A program made the translations under genes and the position numbers. A DNA stretch of 30,822 bases, from positions 30,662-61,483 of the forward strand of contig DIKN01000129.1 of the NCBI GenBank assembly GCA_002424575.1, read 5' to 3'. Numbering within the stretch: position 1 is the first letter of the stretch; each line of letters begins with the position of its first letter. Origin of the DNA: Acholeplasmataceae bacterium UBA5617 (GTDB lineage Bacteria > Bacillota_I > Bacilli_A > Acholeplasmatales > Acholeplasmataceae). Below the pieces are notes generated by a model, which was not told the origin of the DNA, ran no database searches, and saw only the letters and a list, made by a program, of their open reading frames with translations. Below, piece after piece: positions 14,681-23,031 of this stretch.

Positions 14681-15616
14681 GTGAAATCTTTCGAACTTAC
14701 TAACTATTTAGAGCGACTTCGTGCTGCGCGAAACATTTCGCAAGAGTTTTTTACGACGGGTATCACATCGCTTCGTCAATACCGTCGATATTTAAGTGGT
14801 GAATCCGATATCCCTTTTCAGGTCATCGATAAGTTCTGTGATCGCCTTGGTATTCAAACCATCAATTTGATGCGTGAATTGGAGACTGCACGCATTGATG
14901 AATCTAAAGATGTTGATGCTTTTTACAATCACGTTGTCTATAACAACCATGAAAAAGTGAATGAACTTCGCGATGCATACTCGAACAAACAATTTATTGA
15001 TAGCGAAAACAAGATGCTGTTTGAACATGCGAACATTTTATATGATTTCATGACTCAAAAAATCAATGCAGATATTGCTGCCCAAAAAAACAAAAATCTC
15101 ATCCATTTTGAAAAGATAAACAAACAATCAATCTTTTCCTTGACAGAGATGTTGATCATGACATCTTTGCTTGATTTGGATCCTATTCTTGCTGAAAAGC
15201 AAATGATTGCATCTAGACTCAAAATTATTCTAAGTGATCAATCGTTAGTCCTTGGTTCTAGTGTCAATTTTGCTTATCCTCTCGTCCTCTTCCGTCTCGC
15301 AAAATTCTCAGGCAGCAACAAAAATTATGGCGATGTCATCAATTATTGCAAGATGGGTATCGATCATGGTTTAAGCATGAAAAACTTTTATTTGCTTGAA
15401 TATTTCTATTACTACAGCGCATTGTCTTATTTCCGATTAGGCGATCTAGAAAATTATGAGTTGATGCTCATGCGGTGTTTTGTCGCTTTACACATGGATG
15501 ATAATCCAAAAAAGATTGAAAAATTCACACAGATGATCAATCGAGATTTCAATATCAGCTTTGCTGACTTTGTCATTGAGCACTATCGAAAAAACAACTC
15601 AAAGAGCACAGGTTAG
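14681..15616 (+). CDS. Rgg/RRNPP-like transcriptional regulator (HTH + helical repeats)
   Basis: 311 aa cytosolic protein. Residues ~1-62 form an XRE-type helix-turn-helix (LRAARNISQEFFTTGITSLR, then YRRYLSGESDIPFQVIDKFCDRLGI), with the Rgg/PlcR-like pattern of an Arg-rich recognition helix. The remainder is all-helical, with aromatic pairs spaced like TPR units (YYYSALSYFRLGDLENYELM). Length and layout match RRNPP regulators (Rgg, PlcR, PrgX, ComR), which bind imported peptides in the helical domain and switch transcription. The divergent small exported repeat protein is the natural candidate for the cognate signal. Start is GTG 14681 with GGAG 7 bases upstream. Its terminator overlaps the stop. 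Family call is from pattern only. Confidence 0.75.
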   Translation: MKSFELTNYLERLRAARNISQEFFTTGITSLRQYRRYLSGESDIPFQVIDKFCDRLGIQTINLMRELETARIDESKDVDAFYNHVVYNNHEKVNELRDAYSNKQFIDSENKMLFEHANILYDFMTQKINADIAAQKNKNLIHFEKINKQSIFSLTEMLIMTSLLDLDPILAEKQMIASRLKIILSDQSLVLGSSVNFAYPLVLFRLAKFSGSNKNYGDVINYCKMGIDHGLSMKNFYLLEYFYYYSALSYFRLGDLENYELMLMRCFVALHMDDNPKKIEKFTQMINRDFNISFADFVIEHYRKNNSKSTG

Positions 15617-15629
15617 ACTGTGCTTTTTT
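15603..15629 (+). terminator. Terminator after the Rgg-like regulator
   Basis: 7-bp stem AGCACAG/CTGTGCT with 6-base loop, then TTTTT; the stop codon TAG lies in the loop. Confidence 0.9.
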
Positions 15630-15642
15630 GCTTAGGATTTGC

Positions 15643-15648
15643 TATAAT
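15643..15648 (+). promoter_or_regulatory. Extended -10 of the rRNA methyltransferase gene
   Basis: TGC-TATAAT, only about 5 bases before the GGGGAG ribosome binding site. The mRNA would carry an extremely short leader. Confidence 0.5.
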
Positions 15649-15666
15649 GAATGGGGAGTTGAAAAG

Positions 15667-16842
15667 ATGAACACATGCAAAATTACACTTAAACCAAAAG
15701 AGGAAATACGTATTCAACAGGGACATCCTTGGGTTTTTAGCAATGAAATTGATCGTATTGAAGGACCCATCAAAAGTGGTGAACTTGCATATGTTTACAG
15801 TTCAAAACAAGTGTTTCTTGGGAAAGGCTTTTTGAATACTTCCTCGAAAATTTTCGTCAGATTATTAAGCCATAGCGAAGAAGAAATCATTGATGATCAC
15901 TTTTTTGAAACCATCATTCGTCGTTCCAATCAGTCACGACTTGATCTAGGCTACCAAAACAGTTATCGTGTCGTATTTGGTGAAGCTGATGGTATTCCTG
16001 GTTTTATCGTTGATAAATACGGAGATTATTTGTCGATTCAAATATTATCTTTAGGTATCGACATGAGAAAACAAATGTTTATCGATATTCTTATCAAAGT
16101 GTTTAATCCTAAAGGTATCTATGAACGCAGTGATGTATCGGTTCGAAAAAAAGAAGGATTAGATCTTTTTAAGGGCGTTATATACGGCGAAGTTCCCGAT
16201 AAAATCCGCATCAAAGAAAATGATTTGTGGATGGATGTTGACATCATCAACGGACAAAAAACCGGTTCTTTCTTGGATCAACAAGATAATCATAACGCGA
16301 TCAAATCCTATGTAAAAAATAAAAAAGTTCTCGATTGTTTTTCGCACATTGGTGGATTCGGGTTGCATGCTGCATACCATGGTGCAAGCCGTGTCACATG
16401 CTTAGATATCTCTGATGTTGCTGTTGAAAACATCAAGCACAATGCAAAAATCAATCATCTTGAGAACGTAAATGCAGAAAAGAAAGATGTATTTGAGGCA
16501 TTAAGAGATTATCAAAAAAACAATGAAACATTTGATGTTATCGTTTTAGATCCACCTGCTTTTGCAAAGAAAGCTGATGATCTCAAAAAAGCTTACCAAG
16601 GCTATAAAGATATCAATTTACAAGCGCTAAAAATCATTAATCAAGATGGCTACTTAATCAGCTGTTCATGCTCTCACTACATGACACCAGCACTTTTCAT
16701 GGATATGCTTTTAGATGCTTCAACTGATGCAAAACGGATCACGCAAATGGTCGAATTTAGAATTCAAGGAAAAGATCATCCAGCACTTTTTGGATCCGAT
16801 GAATCACTTTATTTAAAGTGTGTGACGCTCCGTATAAAATAG
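15667..16842 (+). CDS. Class I SAM-dependent rRNA (cytosine-C5) methyltransferase, RlmI-like
   Basis: 391 aa. An N-terminal PUA domain (about residues 5-75; QGHPWVFSNEI) is followed by an EEHEE-like linker and a Rossmann methyltransferase domain. SAM motif VLDCFSHIGGFGLHAA, acidic LDISDVAVEN and catalytic-region VLDPPAFAK and SCSCSHYM follow in order. The family (COG1092; RlmI in E. coli makes m5C1962 of 23S rRNA) modifies large-subunit rRNA; the target here is inferred. ATG 15667 has GGGGAG 8 bases upstream. The upstream in-frame TTG at 15628 lies in the preceding terminator and is rejected. Monocistronic. Confidence 0.9.
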   Translation: MNTCKITLKPKEEIRIQQGHPWVFSNEIDRIEGPIKSGELAYVYSSKQVFLGKGFLNTSSKIFVRLLSHSEEEIIDDHFFETIIRRSNQSRLDLGYQNSYRVVFGEADGIPGFIVDKYGDYLSIQILSLGIDMRKQMFIDILIKVFNPKGIYERSDVSVRKKEGLDLFKGVIYGEVPDKIRIKENDLWMDVDIINGQKTGSFLDQQDNHNAIKSYVKNKKVLDCFSHIGGFGLHAAYHGASRVTCLDISDVAVENIKHNAKINHLENVNAEKKDVFEALRDYQKNNETFDVIVLDPPAFAKKADDLKKAYQGYKDINLQALKIINQDGYLISCSCSHYMTPALFMDMLLDASTDAKRITQMVEFRIQGKDHPALFGSDESLYLKCVTLRIK

Positions 16843-16844
16843 TA

Positions 16845-16871
16845 AAAACTGGGCAAGATATGCCCAGTTTT
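16845..16871. terminator. Bidirectional terminator between methyltransferase and MFS genes
   Basis: 10-bp perfect stem AAAACTGGGC/GCCCAGTTTT with 7-base loop. T-runs follow on the plus strand and, on the opposite strand, TTTTTA. It serves both convergent genes. Confidence 0.92.
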
Positions 16872-16872
16872 T

Positions 16873-18102
16873 TCATATATCAGCGTTGTATATTTTTTTA
16901 AATTCATGATGCATTCGAACAGGAACCAAGATAATAGCTGAAATAGAAACAGTGGCTAAAAGTAGCATAATAAGGCGATAATCAAGCGTTGTGAACTCGG
17001 CTATTAATCCAGTTGCTAAAGCACCAATGATTGCACCAATATTCCACAAAAGATTTTGAGTAGAATTGACACGTCCTCTCAATTGAGTGGGGATATAAAC
17101 CTGTGTTGCTGTCATGCGAATGTTGAATGAAGTCACCGATAGGAGGCCAACAATAAAGCTAAATGTCACCATCACCACATAGGGCATATAAAGCATAGAT
17201 GCCGATAAAATCTCAACTGTAAAGTAGACACATACCGCAATCAAATAGCGTTTATGGGGAGGATATTTAAACGTATAATGAATTATCCCGCCAAGGATGC
17301 GTCCAATTGATGACGCTGTAATGATGAATGAAAAATGTTGAATGGTATACACATCACTTGAGATAAAATATGGCATTCTTAGCAAATCTTGAGACGCATA
17401 AACAAAGCTAAATGCTGCAAACAATATGGCAATACCGAAGATTCCTTTTTCGATGCGATAATAGTGAAAGCCTTCTTTCAAATCTTCGATAAATTGAAAA
17501 CCAGTCACTTGTTTTAAGTTTAATACTTCTTCTAATCTTATGGTTGATTCAACACTTGCAGCAAGACAATGTGTGATCGCATTAAATGCCATCAAAAGTG
17601 CTATCCCAAAGACATACGTTTCAATCATAAAAGCTGCGATAGGTGCCATAATGGCTGCTGATAAGGGCCATATGAGGCTTGAAAGTGAATATGCACGCGA
17701 ATGGTTTCCTTTTGTGATGACCTCCGGAAACATGCTCATAAATGCCAATTGATAAATCGTATCGATAATACCGAAGACACTTGCCAATAAGGTAAATACA
17801 AGGACGTTGAAGTATCCGCTGAACAAAATCATCGCGATACATGCAAAAAGAAAGGATGAGAGATAATCTAATCGATAAACAATCTTTCTTCGCGAATGTC
17901 GATCAACATAAGGCCCTGCAATAAATCCTGTCAAGATTCGAGGAACGATGTTAGCAATCGTAAAAAAAGCAAGTGCTAAGGGTGACCCGGTTTTCTGGTA
18001 AACTAATATACCGAATCCGACACTTGCAGCTGAATTCCCTAAGGCAGAAATCAACGATCCGATCGTTAATATTGTAAAATTACGCGTCCAAAGTTTTTCC
18101 AT
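16873..18102 (-). CDS. MFS transporter
   Basis: 409 aa, about 12 membrane helices; major facilitator superfamily, probably of the efflux type related to enterobactin exporter-like/macrolide-efflux permeases. The cytoplasmic loop after helix 2 reads GPYVDRHSRRKIVY, the MFS signature G-x3-D-R-x-G/S-R-R/K. N-terminus TRNFTILTIGSLISALGNS is typical. Substrate unknown. It lies 7 bp behind the GNAT gene and has only a weak GGATTAATG ribosome site, so translation may depend on the upstream gene. Confidence 0.87.
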   Translation of the reverse strand: MEKLWTRNFTILTIGSLISALGNSAASVGFGILVYQKTGSPLALAFFTIANIVPRILTGFIAGPYVDRHSRRKIVYRLDYLSSFLFACIAMILFSGYFNVLVFTLLASVFGIIDTIYQLAFMSMFPEVITKGNHSRAYSLSSLIWPLSAAIMAPIAAFMIETYVFGIALLMAFNAITHCLAASVESTIRLEEVLNLKQVTGFQFIEDLKEGFHYYRIEKGIFGIAILFAAFSFVYASQDLLRMPYFISSDVYTIQHFSFIITASSIGRILGGIIHYTFKYPPHKRYLIAVCVYFTVEILSASMLYMPYVVMVTFSFIVGLLSVTSFNIRMTATQVYIPTQLRGRVNSTQNLLWNIGAIIGALATGLIAEFTTLDYRLIMLLLATVSISAIILVPVRMHHEFKKIYNADI

Positions 18103-18109
18103 GATTTCA

Positions 18110-18643
18110 TTAATCCAAACGCATGCCTAATTCAATGCGCACTTCTTTATTCTCGATATCATGATTGGTATAACTGATCGTATCCAATCCGACAAAGTGC
18201 ATCCCCCTTGCCAAATAAAACGAAATAGCAGGATCATTACAACTTTGACATTCTAAAACCAAGGCACGAGCCTTCATTTCTTTAGCAACCAGGATGATAT
18301 GATCGAAAAGTTGTTTTCCAAGTCCATCTCTTCGATATTTTTTATCAACTAAAAAATTCCATATGCGATATCGATTATTCCATGTTTCGATGGAGCCTTC
18401 AATCACAGCAATCAATTTCTTCTTATCAAAAATGCCGAAAACTTGGGGCTGCTCAACATAACTTTGAAAAAGAAAATCTTTAAATGTCTTTTCTTGTTTT
18501 TTAAATAAACGCTTGCGTTTGATAATAACCCGGATATCTCGACGCTGTTTAACCGACACATGATAATAATACTTGGTGACATAACTGTATTCCAAAGGAT
18601 AGTCTTGATATTCATTTTTTGATAGTTCAACGATTTTATTCAT
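18110..18643 (-). CDS. GNAT-family N-acetyltransferase
   Basis: 177 aa. The acetyl-CoA binding motif YRRDGLGKQLF (R-x-x-G-x-G/A) lies near residue 107, followed by the motif-B segment NDPAISFYLARGMHFVG. It transfers acetyl groups to an amine; substrate unknown. The first ~60 residues (YYHVSVKQRRDIRVIIKRKR) are unusually basic. The start ATG follows AAAGGA by 7 bases. First gene of a two-gene unit with the MFS transporter; an acetyltransferase next to an exporter could mean resistance or detoxification, but that is inference. Confidence 0.87.
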   Translation of the reverse strand: MNKIVELSKNEYQDYPLEYSYVTKYYYHVSVKQRRDIRVIIKRKRLFKKQEKTFKDFLFQSYVEQPQVFGIFDKKKLIAVIEGSIETWNNRYRIWNFLVDKKYRRDGLGKQLFDHIILVAKEMKARALVLECQSCNDPAISFYLARGMHFVGLDTISYTNHDIENKEVRIELGMRLD

Positions 18644-18682
18644 GGTTATCCTTTACATACGCTGTATGTCTATATTACTTTT

Positions 18683-18712
18683 ATTATAGCCTATCTTCAT
18701 CCATTCATACAA
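18683..18712 (-). promoter_or_regulatory. Promoter of GNAT-MFS unit
   Basis: Minus strand: TTGTAT (18707-18712), 18-bp spacer, TATAAT (18683-18688). Confidence 0.65.
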
Positions 18713-18743
18713 GATAACCTTCATGAACATCATGAAATCATGA

Positions 18744-18749
18744 TAAAAT
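18744..18749 (+). promoter_or_regulatory. Possible extended -10 of pyroglutamyl peptidase gene
   Basis: TGA-TAAAAT just before the GAGGTGAT ribosome site; weak -35. Confidence 0.35.
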
Positions 18750-18767
18750 GAGCATGAGGTGATCATT

Positions 18768-19388
18768 ATGCTCCGTGTTTTAATAACAGGGTTTGAACCT
18801 TTTGGTGGTGAATCAATCAATCCATCTTATGAAGCAATCAAGCACATCAATGTTCATACTTTAGCGTGTGAACTTTTTACCATGGAACTTCCTGTAGTTT
18901 TCTATGATGCTTCAAAACTTATCATCCAAAAAATCCATGAAATCGAACCCGATGTGATCATCATGGTGGGACAAGCAGGTGGACGAAAGGAAGTATCGGT
19001 TGAACGTGTTGCCATTAACCTTGATGATTCACATATTCCTGATCACCATGGTGTTGCCCCTCAAGATGATCCGATCTCTGTGTTTGGTCCATCCGCTTAT
19101 TTTTCAACTTTGCCAACCAAAATGATCCTCAAGGCACTACAAGATGATCACATACCAGCAAAATTATCATACAGTGCTGGTACCTATTTATGCAATCATA
19201 TCTTTTACAGTGTCATGCACGAACTTGATGTCAATCCCAACAAGAACATACGAGCAGGTTTTATCCATGTTCCATTTGAAACATCTCAAACCCTTTATAA
19301 AGCACATCAATTCAGTCTAGACTTATCCGTGATCACTCGGGCACTTGAAGTTATTATTGAGACCTGCATTCAATCATCAAGTGTGTAA
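18768..19388 (+). CDS. pcp: Pyroglutamyl-peptidase I
   Basis: 206 aa cytosolic cysteine peptidase (family C15) that removes N-terminal pyroglutamate. N-terminus VLITGFEPFGGESINPS is the family hallmark. The catalytic triad is Glu79 (SVERVAINL), Cys142 (SAGTYLCNHIFY) and His167 (GFIHVPF). Slightly shorter than the usual ~215 aa, with no domain missing. ATG 18768 is 8 bases after GAGG; the in-frame GTG at 18759 is part of that site. Confidence 0.95.
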   Translation: MLRVLITGFEPFGGESINPSYEAIKHINVHTLACELFTMELPVVFYDASKLIIQKIHEIEPDVIIMVGQAGGRKEVSVERVAINLDDSHIPDHHGVAPQDDPISVFGPSAYFSTLPTKMILKALQDDHIPAKLSYSAGTYLCNHIFYSVMHELDVNPNKNIRAGFIHVPFETSQTLYKAHQFSLDLSVITRALEVIIETCIQSSSV

Positions 19389-19412
19389 AATTTCACACGA
19401 TTGTTGTTTTCC
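19379..19412 (+). terminator. Weak terminator after pcp
   Basis: GTGTG/CACAC stem with 8-base loop, followed by a poor T-run (GATTGTTGTTTT). Low confidence. Confidence 0.4.
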
Positions 19413-19473
19413 TATCGAAAGACTTGCATTTTGTAATCATCGGCTATAAGTTAAAGTTGAAGAAGGTGATCTG

Positions 19474-20550
19474 ATGCAACGACTCTATCTTGTCACAGGC
19501 GCTAATGGACATGTTGGCTATACCCTTGTTAGTTTACTTCGCAGTCAAGCAAAACATGTTCGCGGATTAATCCTACCTAAAGACTCATCGTCTAGACTCG
19601 ACCCACTGGGTGTCGAGGTTTACCGCGGTGATGTAACAAAACCTGAAACGCTAGAAGCCTTTTTTGATATATCCAAAACGACCTTCAAACCCGAAGATGT
19701 CGTCGTCATTCATACTGCAGGTATCATCTCAATTTCAAACAAAAGAAACCCGCTTTTAGAAAAGGTTAATATCTTCGGTACAAGACATATCGTCAATCTT
19801 TCTTTAAAACATCACATCGGATTAATGATTCATGTATCCTCGGTTCATGCGATCCCAGAGAAGCCTGATCAAAAAACCATTCAAGAGGTCTCGCAATTCA
19901 ACCCGGATGATGTGGTAGGCGTATATGCAAAATCAAAGGCTCAGGCCTCAAAAGAAGTTCTTGAAGCGATTTCCAAGGGATTGCCTGCCATCATTGTTCA
20001 TCCATCTGGTATTATTGGACCACATGACGATGGTCATGGTCATATGACAATGATGATCGAAGATTATTTAAATGGTTATCTGACATCACGTGTGCAAGGT
20101 GCCTACGATTTTGTTGATGTTCGCGATGTAGCTCAAGGCATCATTCAAGCCATAGATCATGGTCATATTGGATCATGTTATATTCTTTCTGGACATCGCA
20201 TTGATCTCAAAGATTTATTTGAACAATTGCGTTTGCTTTCGGGAAGAAAACATCGTATTCACGTCTTACCACGATGGTTTGCTTCCATGACCGTTCCTTT
20301 GGCTGAAGTCTTTTATCGCATGAGAAAGCTTCCACCTATCTATTCTAAATATTCACTCTATACCCTTTCAAGTAATTCATTTTTCAGTCATGAAAAGGCG
20401 ACCAGCGACTTTAATTACTCCCCACGTCCTATTGAAGAAACACTTCGCGATACGGTGCTTTGGATGGCTGATGTGAATCGAGTCAAGCGTACACGGATTA
20501 AGGCATTTATACAACAATTTATCACATTAAAGAAAAAATCGGGAGCATGA
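19474..20550 (+). CDS. NAD(P)-dependent extended SDR (dihydroflavonol-reductase-like)
   Basis: 358 aa. N-terminal Rossmann motif TGANGHVG (residues 8-15), Ser in IHVSSVHAI and the catalytic pair Tyr151/Lys155 in VYAKSKA, so all catalytic residues are present. It acts on a carbonyl or sugar-like substrate with NAD(P); the exact reaction is unknown. The C-terminal ~100 residues are basic, and the last 20 (RVKRTRIKAFIQQFITLKKK) may touch the membrane. GAAGGTGAT precedes ATG 19474. Upstream TATAAG (19445) with TTGCAT 15 bp away is a weak promoter. Confidence 0.85.
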   Translation: MQRLYLVTGANGHVGYTLVSLLRSQAKHVRGLILPKDSSSRLDPLGVEVYRGDVTKPETLEAFFDISKTTFKPEDVVVIHTAGIISISNKRNPLLEKVNIFGTRHIVNLSLKHHIGLMIHVSSVHAIPEKPDQKTIQEVSQFNPDDVVGVYAKSKAQASKEVLEAISKGLPAIIVHPSGIIGPHDDGHGHMTMMIEDYLNGYLTSRVQGAYDFVDVRDVAQGIIQAIDHGHIGSCYILSGHRIDLKDLFEQLRLLSGRKHRIHVLPRWFASMTVPLAEVFYRMRKLPPIYSKYSLYTLSSNSFFSHEKATSDFNYSPRPIEETLRDTVLWMADVNRVKRTRIKAFIQQFITLKKKSGA

Positions 20551-20568
20551 TGTTCCCGATTTTACTTT
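20535..20568. terminator. Bidirectional terminator between SDR and DUF2087 genes
   Basis: 10-bp stem AAAATCGGGA/TCCCGATTTT with 9-base loop. T-run TTTTTTC follows on the minus strand; on the plus strand the T-run is within the stem arm. Confidence 0.8.
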
Positions 20569-20912
20569 GACTGAATAGGTTTTAAATCCGTACGTTCTGC
20601 GAGATTAAATTGCTTAAAATCATTAGGATCTTTGATTAACCAATACGAGGAACCATCTTCTTTTCTTGCCATAAATTGATAGTCAATTAGATATCTTCTG
20701 ATCATCACATAATCTTCAGCAATAGGTTTTAAAATGGCATTGATTTCCCTTTCATGATAAAATCGCTCTTTTTCAAAGAGATGAATAACCATGCATAAAA
20801 CCATGTATTTGCGTTTTTCTTTGACTGGCATCTGTGTTAACACGAGCGGATTTAACGATTCGACATGGGTCGATACAAACGTCGCAAAATCCGATTCACT
20901 GATATCAAACAT
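20562..20912 (-). CDS. DUF2087-domain protein
   Basis: 116 aa. The DUF2087 pattern is clear: MPVKEKRKYMVLCMVIHLFE, then YHEREINAILKP, DYVMIRRYLIDYQFMARKEDG and SYWL. The domain is a small winged-helix-like module found alone or joined to HTH regulators; its function is not established. Start ATG 20912 follows GAAGGT by 7 bases; an in-frame GTG at 20951 lies inside the esterase gene. Last gene of the mhq-like operon, 17 bp after the esterase stop, so it may share in its regulation. Confidence 0.8.
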   Translation of the reverse strand: MFDISESDFATFVSTHVESLNPLVLTQMPVKEKRKYMVLCMVIHLFEKERFYHEREINAILKPIAEDYVMIRRYLIDYQFMARKEDGSSYWLIKDPNDFKQFNLAERTDLKPIQSK

Positions 20913-20929
20913 TAGAAATACCTTCTTTC

Positions 20930-21529
20930 TTAGGCGTTTTGTTGATACCAAACTTTAGCGTATTCAAGTTCTTCTTTGGTCAATTGGTGACCATGATCCA
21001 CCCATTTTAATTCAACATCAGCATGGCGATGTTCAAAAAAAGCTTTGAGTAGTTCGGGTTCTCCTTGCGGAACTGTCTGGTCATGTTGACCACTCAGCAT
21101 TAAAATCTTTACACCATGCAAATTGTTATGTTCATCCTTGCGAACTGGAATCATGACCCGAAACAATATAGCGCGATGAAAAACGTGGTCAAAATGCAAT
21201 AGTAGTGATGCGGCTATATTTGCACCATTAGAATAACCGATGACGATGGTTTGATCGCGATCAAAACTATAATTAATCGCGGATTCTTCAATGAAGTCAT
21301 GAAGATTATACGTTTCTTCAATTAAACTATCTTGATCAAAAACTCCCATTGCAAGACGTTTGAAGAAGCGTGGCATTCCATATTCTTGAACGTTACCTCG
21401 AATGGATAAGATATTGGCATGAGGATCAATGTGTTTGGCTAAAGGAACTAGATCATATTCATCCCCGCCCGTTCCGTGAAGCATAATCAATGTTTTTCCA
21501 TTGGTCCCTTGTTCGTATACATGTTTCAT
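20930..21529 (-). CDS. mhqD: MhqD-like alpha/beta-hydrolase (carboxylesterase)
   Basis: 199 aa cytosolic hydrolase of the phospholipase/carboxylesterase family. Catalytic triad Ser100 (GYSNG), Asp150 (SGQHDQTVP) and His181 (DHGHQLT); oxyanion stretch MLHGTGGDE. B. subtilis MhqD, of this family and size, is induced by hydroquinones and works beside MhqE/MhqO-type dioxygenases under MhqR. The same trio is contiguous here. GGAGG lies before the ATG, which overlaps the MarR stop as ATGA. The gene name is by family and context. Confidence 0.85.
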   Translation of the reverse strand: MKHVYEQGTNGKTLIMLHGTGGDEYDLVPLAKHIDPHANILSIRGNVQEYGMPRFFKRLAMGVFDQDSLIEETYNLHDFIEESAINYSFDRDQTIVIGYSNGANIAASLLLHFDHVFHRAILFRVMIPVRKDEHNNLHGVKILMLSGQHDQTVPQGEPELLKAFFEHRHADVELKWVDHGHQLTKEELEYAKVWYQQNA

Positions 21530-21975
21530 GATGCTCCTCCTTGTAGTTCCTTCGCTTGATAACCCACTTTTTTTAACATATCGATCAAAAGCCGAAGTTC
21601 TTCTTCTGATAGTTGTTGATACATTGTTGCAAGTGTTTTGACATGATTGGGAAATATTCCATCAAAAAATAAGCGTCCTTCAGGCGTTAAATCAACCATG
21701 ATCACGCGCTTATCGACACTGTCTTGTGTTCGATAAATCATATGTTTTGCTTCAAGTTTATCGATAACATACGTCATTGAACTATTGGCCATCAGTAAGC
21801 GTGATGCCATCGATTGCATCGGTTGAGCGCCACGATGATAAAGTAATTCAAGCGCACCAAATTCGGTCGTATTTAGATCATACGATTGAATATCTTGCTT
21901 AATGACACTTTCAACATGTTGCATCGTACGAAATAAGACGGTTGTTAGTTTTAAATATTCTTTCTTATGTTTCAT
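21526..21975 (-). CDS. mhqR: MarR-family regulator, MhqR-like
   Basis: 149 aa winged-helix dimeric repressor type. The HTH segment reads LNTTEFGALELLYHRGAQPMQSMASRLLMANSSMTYVIDKLEAKHMI, with the wing (RTQDSVDKRVIMVDLTPEGR) typical of MarR. B. subtilis MhqR represses ring-cleavage dioxygenase and esterase genes and responds to quinones. The position between such genes supports the same role here, with autoregulation. ATG 21975 lies just after GGTGAG and overlaps the dioxygenase stop by 11 bp; an in-frame TTG at 21987 is less likely. Confidence 0.87.
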   Translation of the reverse strand: MKHKKEYLKLTTVLFRTMQHVESVIKQDIQSYDLNTTEFGALELLYHRGAQPMQSMASRLLMANSSMTYVIDKLEAKHMIYRTQDSVDKRVIMVDLTPEGRLFFDGIFPNHVKTLATMYQQLSEEELRLLIDMLKKVGYQAKELQGGAS

Positions 21976-22978
21976 GCGTCTCACCAACTGTATTCATATA
22001 TTCTTTATTATAAACCTTATCACTTCTTTTTGTGTCAATCGGACGGACCAATTGCTCAATTTTCTGACGCATCGAACGAAAACGTGGTGGGAGAGCAAGA
22101 GTTTCTCCAAGGATTTCATAGGATTCCTCGTCATCAATAAAACCCGGACCATCGGTTGCAAATTCAAACAGAATACCCGGATAAAGTCTGGTGTAGAGTG
22201 AATGAAAATAGAAGCGATCCACATAACCTGAATGACGTGCACCAATTAAATCAAGATGATTCATCCATTGGAAAATATCTTCGTCCTGATCAACCGAAAA
22301 AGCGACGTGATGTATACTTCCAAATCCTTGATAACCTCGTGTTAAATCTTTCCTTGTTTCAACAATGACACTAGCTCCATTGCCACCCAAACCTGTTTGG
22401 TAGCGCGTAAATGCGTTTTCTTCATCTGTCTTTTTAAACGTTAGATAGGTTGTCAAAACTTCATCCATCCTTTGAGGATCACTGATTCGAAAGAAGACAG
22501 GACCTAAACCATAGATCGCAAATTCATGTGGAATTGGACCCTTTTGCCAAGGTATGCCTGCTTGAACACCTTGATCATGCTCATCAGAAAAAAGAATATA
22601 TTCTTGATTATCAAAATCACGAAATTCAAGCGTTTTGATTCCAAACATGCTGATGATTGGATAATGCTTAATATGATAATGCTCAAACCTTTTCTTCCAA
22701 TAGATAAGAGCTGCATCAGTTGGAACACGAAATGATGTTTTTGATATTTCATCGGTACCCTTCTTTGCCTGACTCGAATTCGGAAAATCAAAAAAAGTGA
22801 TGTCTGTTCCCGCACTCCCTTTATCATCTGCAAAAAAGAGGTGATATGTGTGAATATCATCTTGGTTGATGGTCTTCTTAACAAGACGAAGACCTAAAAT
22901 GTGGGTAAAAAAATCATAAATTCTTTCTGCATTGCTCGTGATTGCCGTCACATGGTGTATCCCATTGAGTGGTTTCAT
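21965..22978 (-). CDS. Ring-cleaving (glyoxalase-fold) dioxygenase, MhqA/MhqO-like
   Basis: 337 aa. Two vicinal-oxygen-chelate domains; metal ligands are placed in GIHHVTAITSN (His8/9), GSIHHVAFSVD and the Glu of ILFEFATDGPGF. It is the extradiol dioxygenase family of B. subtilis MhqA/MhqE/MhqO, which opens hydroquinone or catechol rings to detoxify them. First gene of the operon. ATG 22978 is preceded by GAAGGA; an in-frame start further upstream at 23026 would overlap the promoter. Its 3' end overlaps the MarR start. Confidence 0.88.
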   Translation of the reverse strand: MKPLNGIHHVTAITSNAERIYDFFTHILGLRLVKKTINQDDIHTYHLFFADDKGSAGTDITFFDFPNSSQAKKGTDEISKTSFRVPTDAALIYWKKRFEHYHIKHYPIISMFGIKTLEFRDFDNQEYILFSDEHDQGVQAGIPWQKGPIPHEFAIYGLGPVFFRISDPQRMDEVLTTYLTFKKTDEENAFTRYQTGLGGNGASVIVETRKDLTRGYQGFGSIHHVAFSVDQDEDIFQWMNHLDLIGARHSGYVDRFYFHSLYTRLYPGILFEFATDGPGFIDDEESYEILGETLALPPRFRSMRQKIEQLVRPIDTKRSDKVYNKEYMNTVGETHET

Positions 22979-22999
22979 ATGCTCACATCCTTCACTTTG

Positions 23000-23028
23000 A
23001 TTATAAAAGATGACTGATTGATCCACAA
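23000..23028 (-). promoter_or_regulatory. Promoter of mhq-like operon
   Basis: Minus strand: TTGTGG (23023-23028), 17-bp spacer, TATAAT (23000-23005), 13 bases before GAAGGA. Confidence 0.6.
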
Positions 23029-23031
23029 GTG

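Noticed and set aside
22504..22884. Long alternative minus-strand frame inside the dioxygenase gene
   Set aside because: Shadow frame of the well-supported dioxygenase; rich in Ile/Phe/Arg with no family features.
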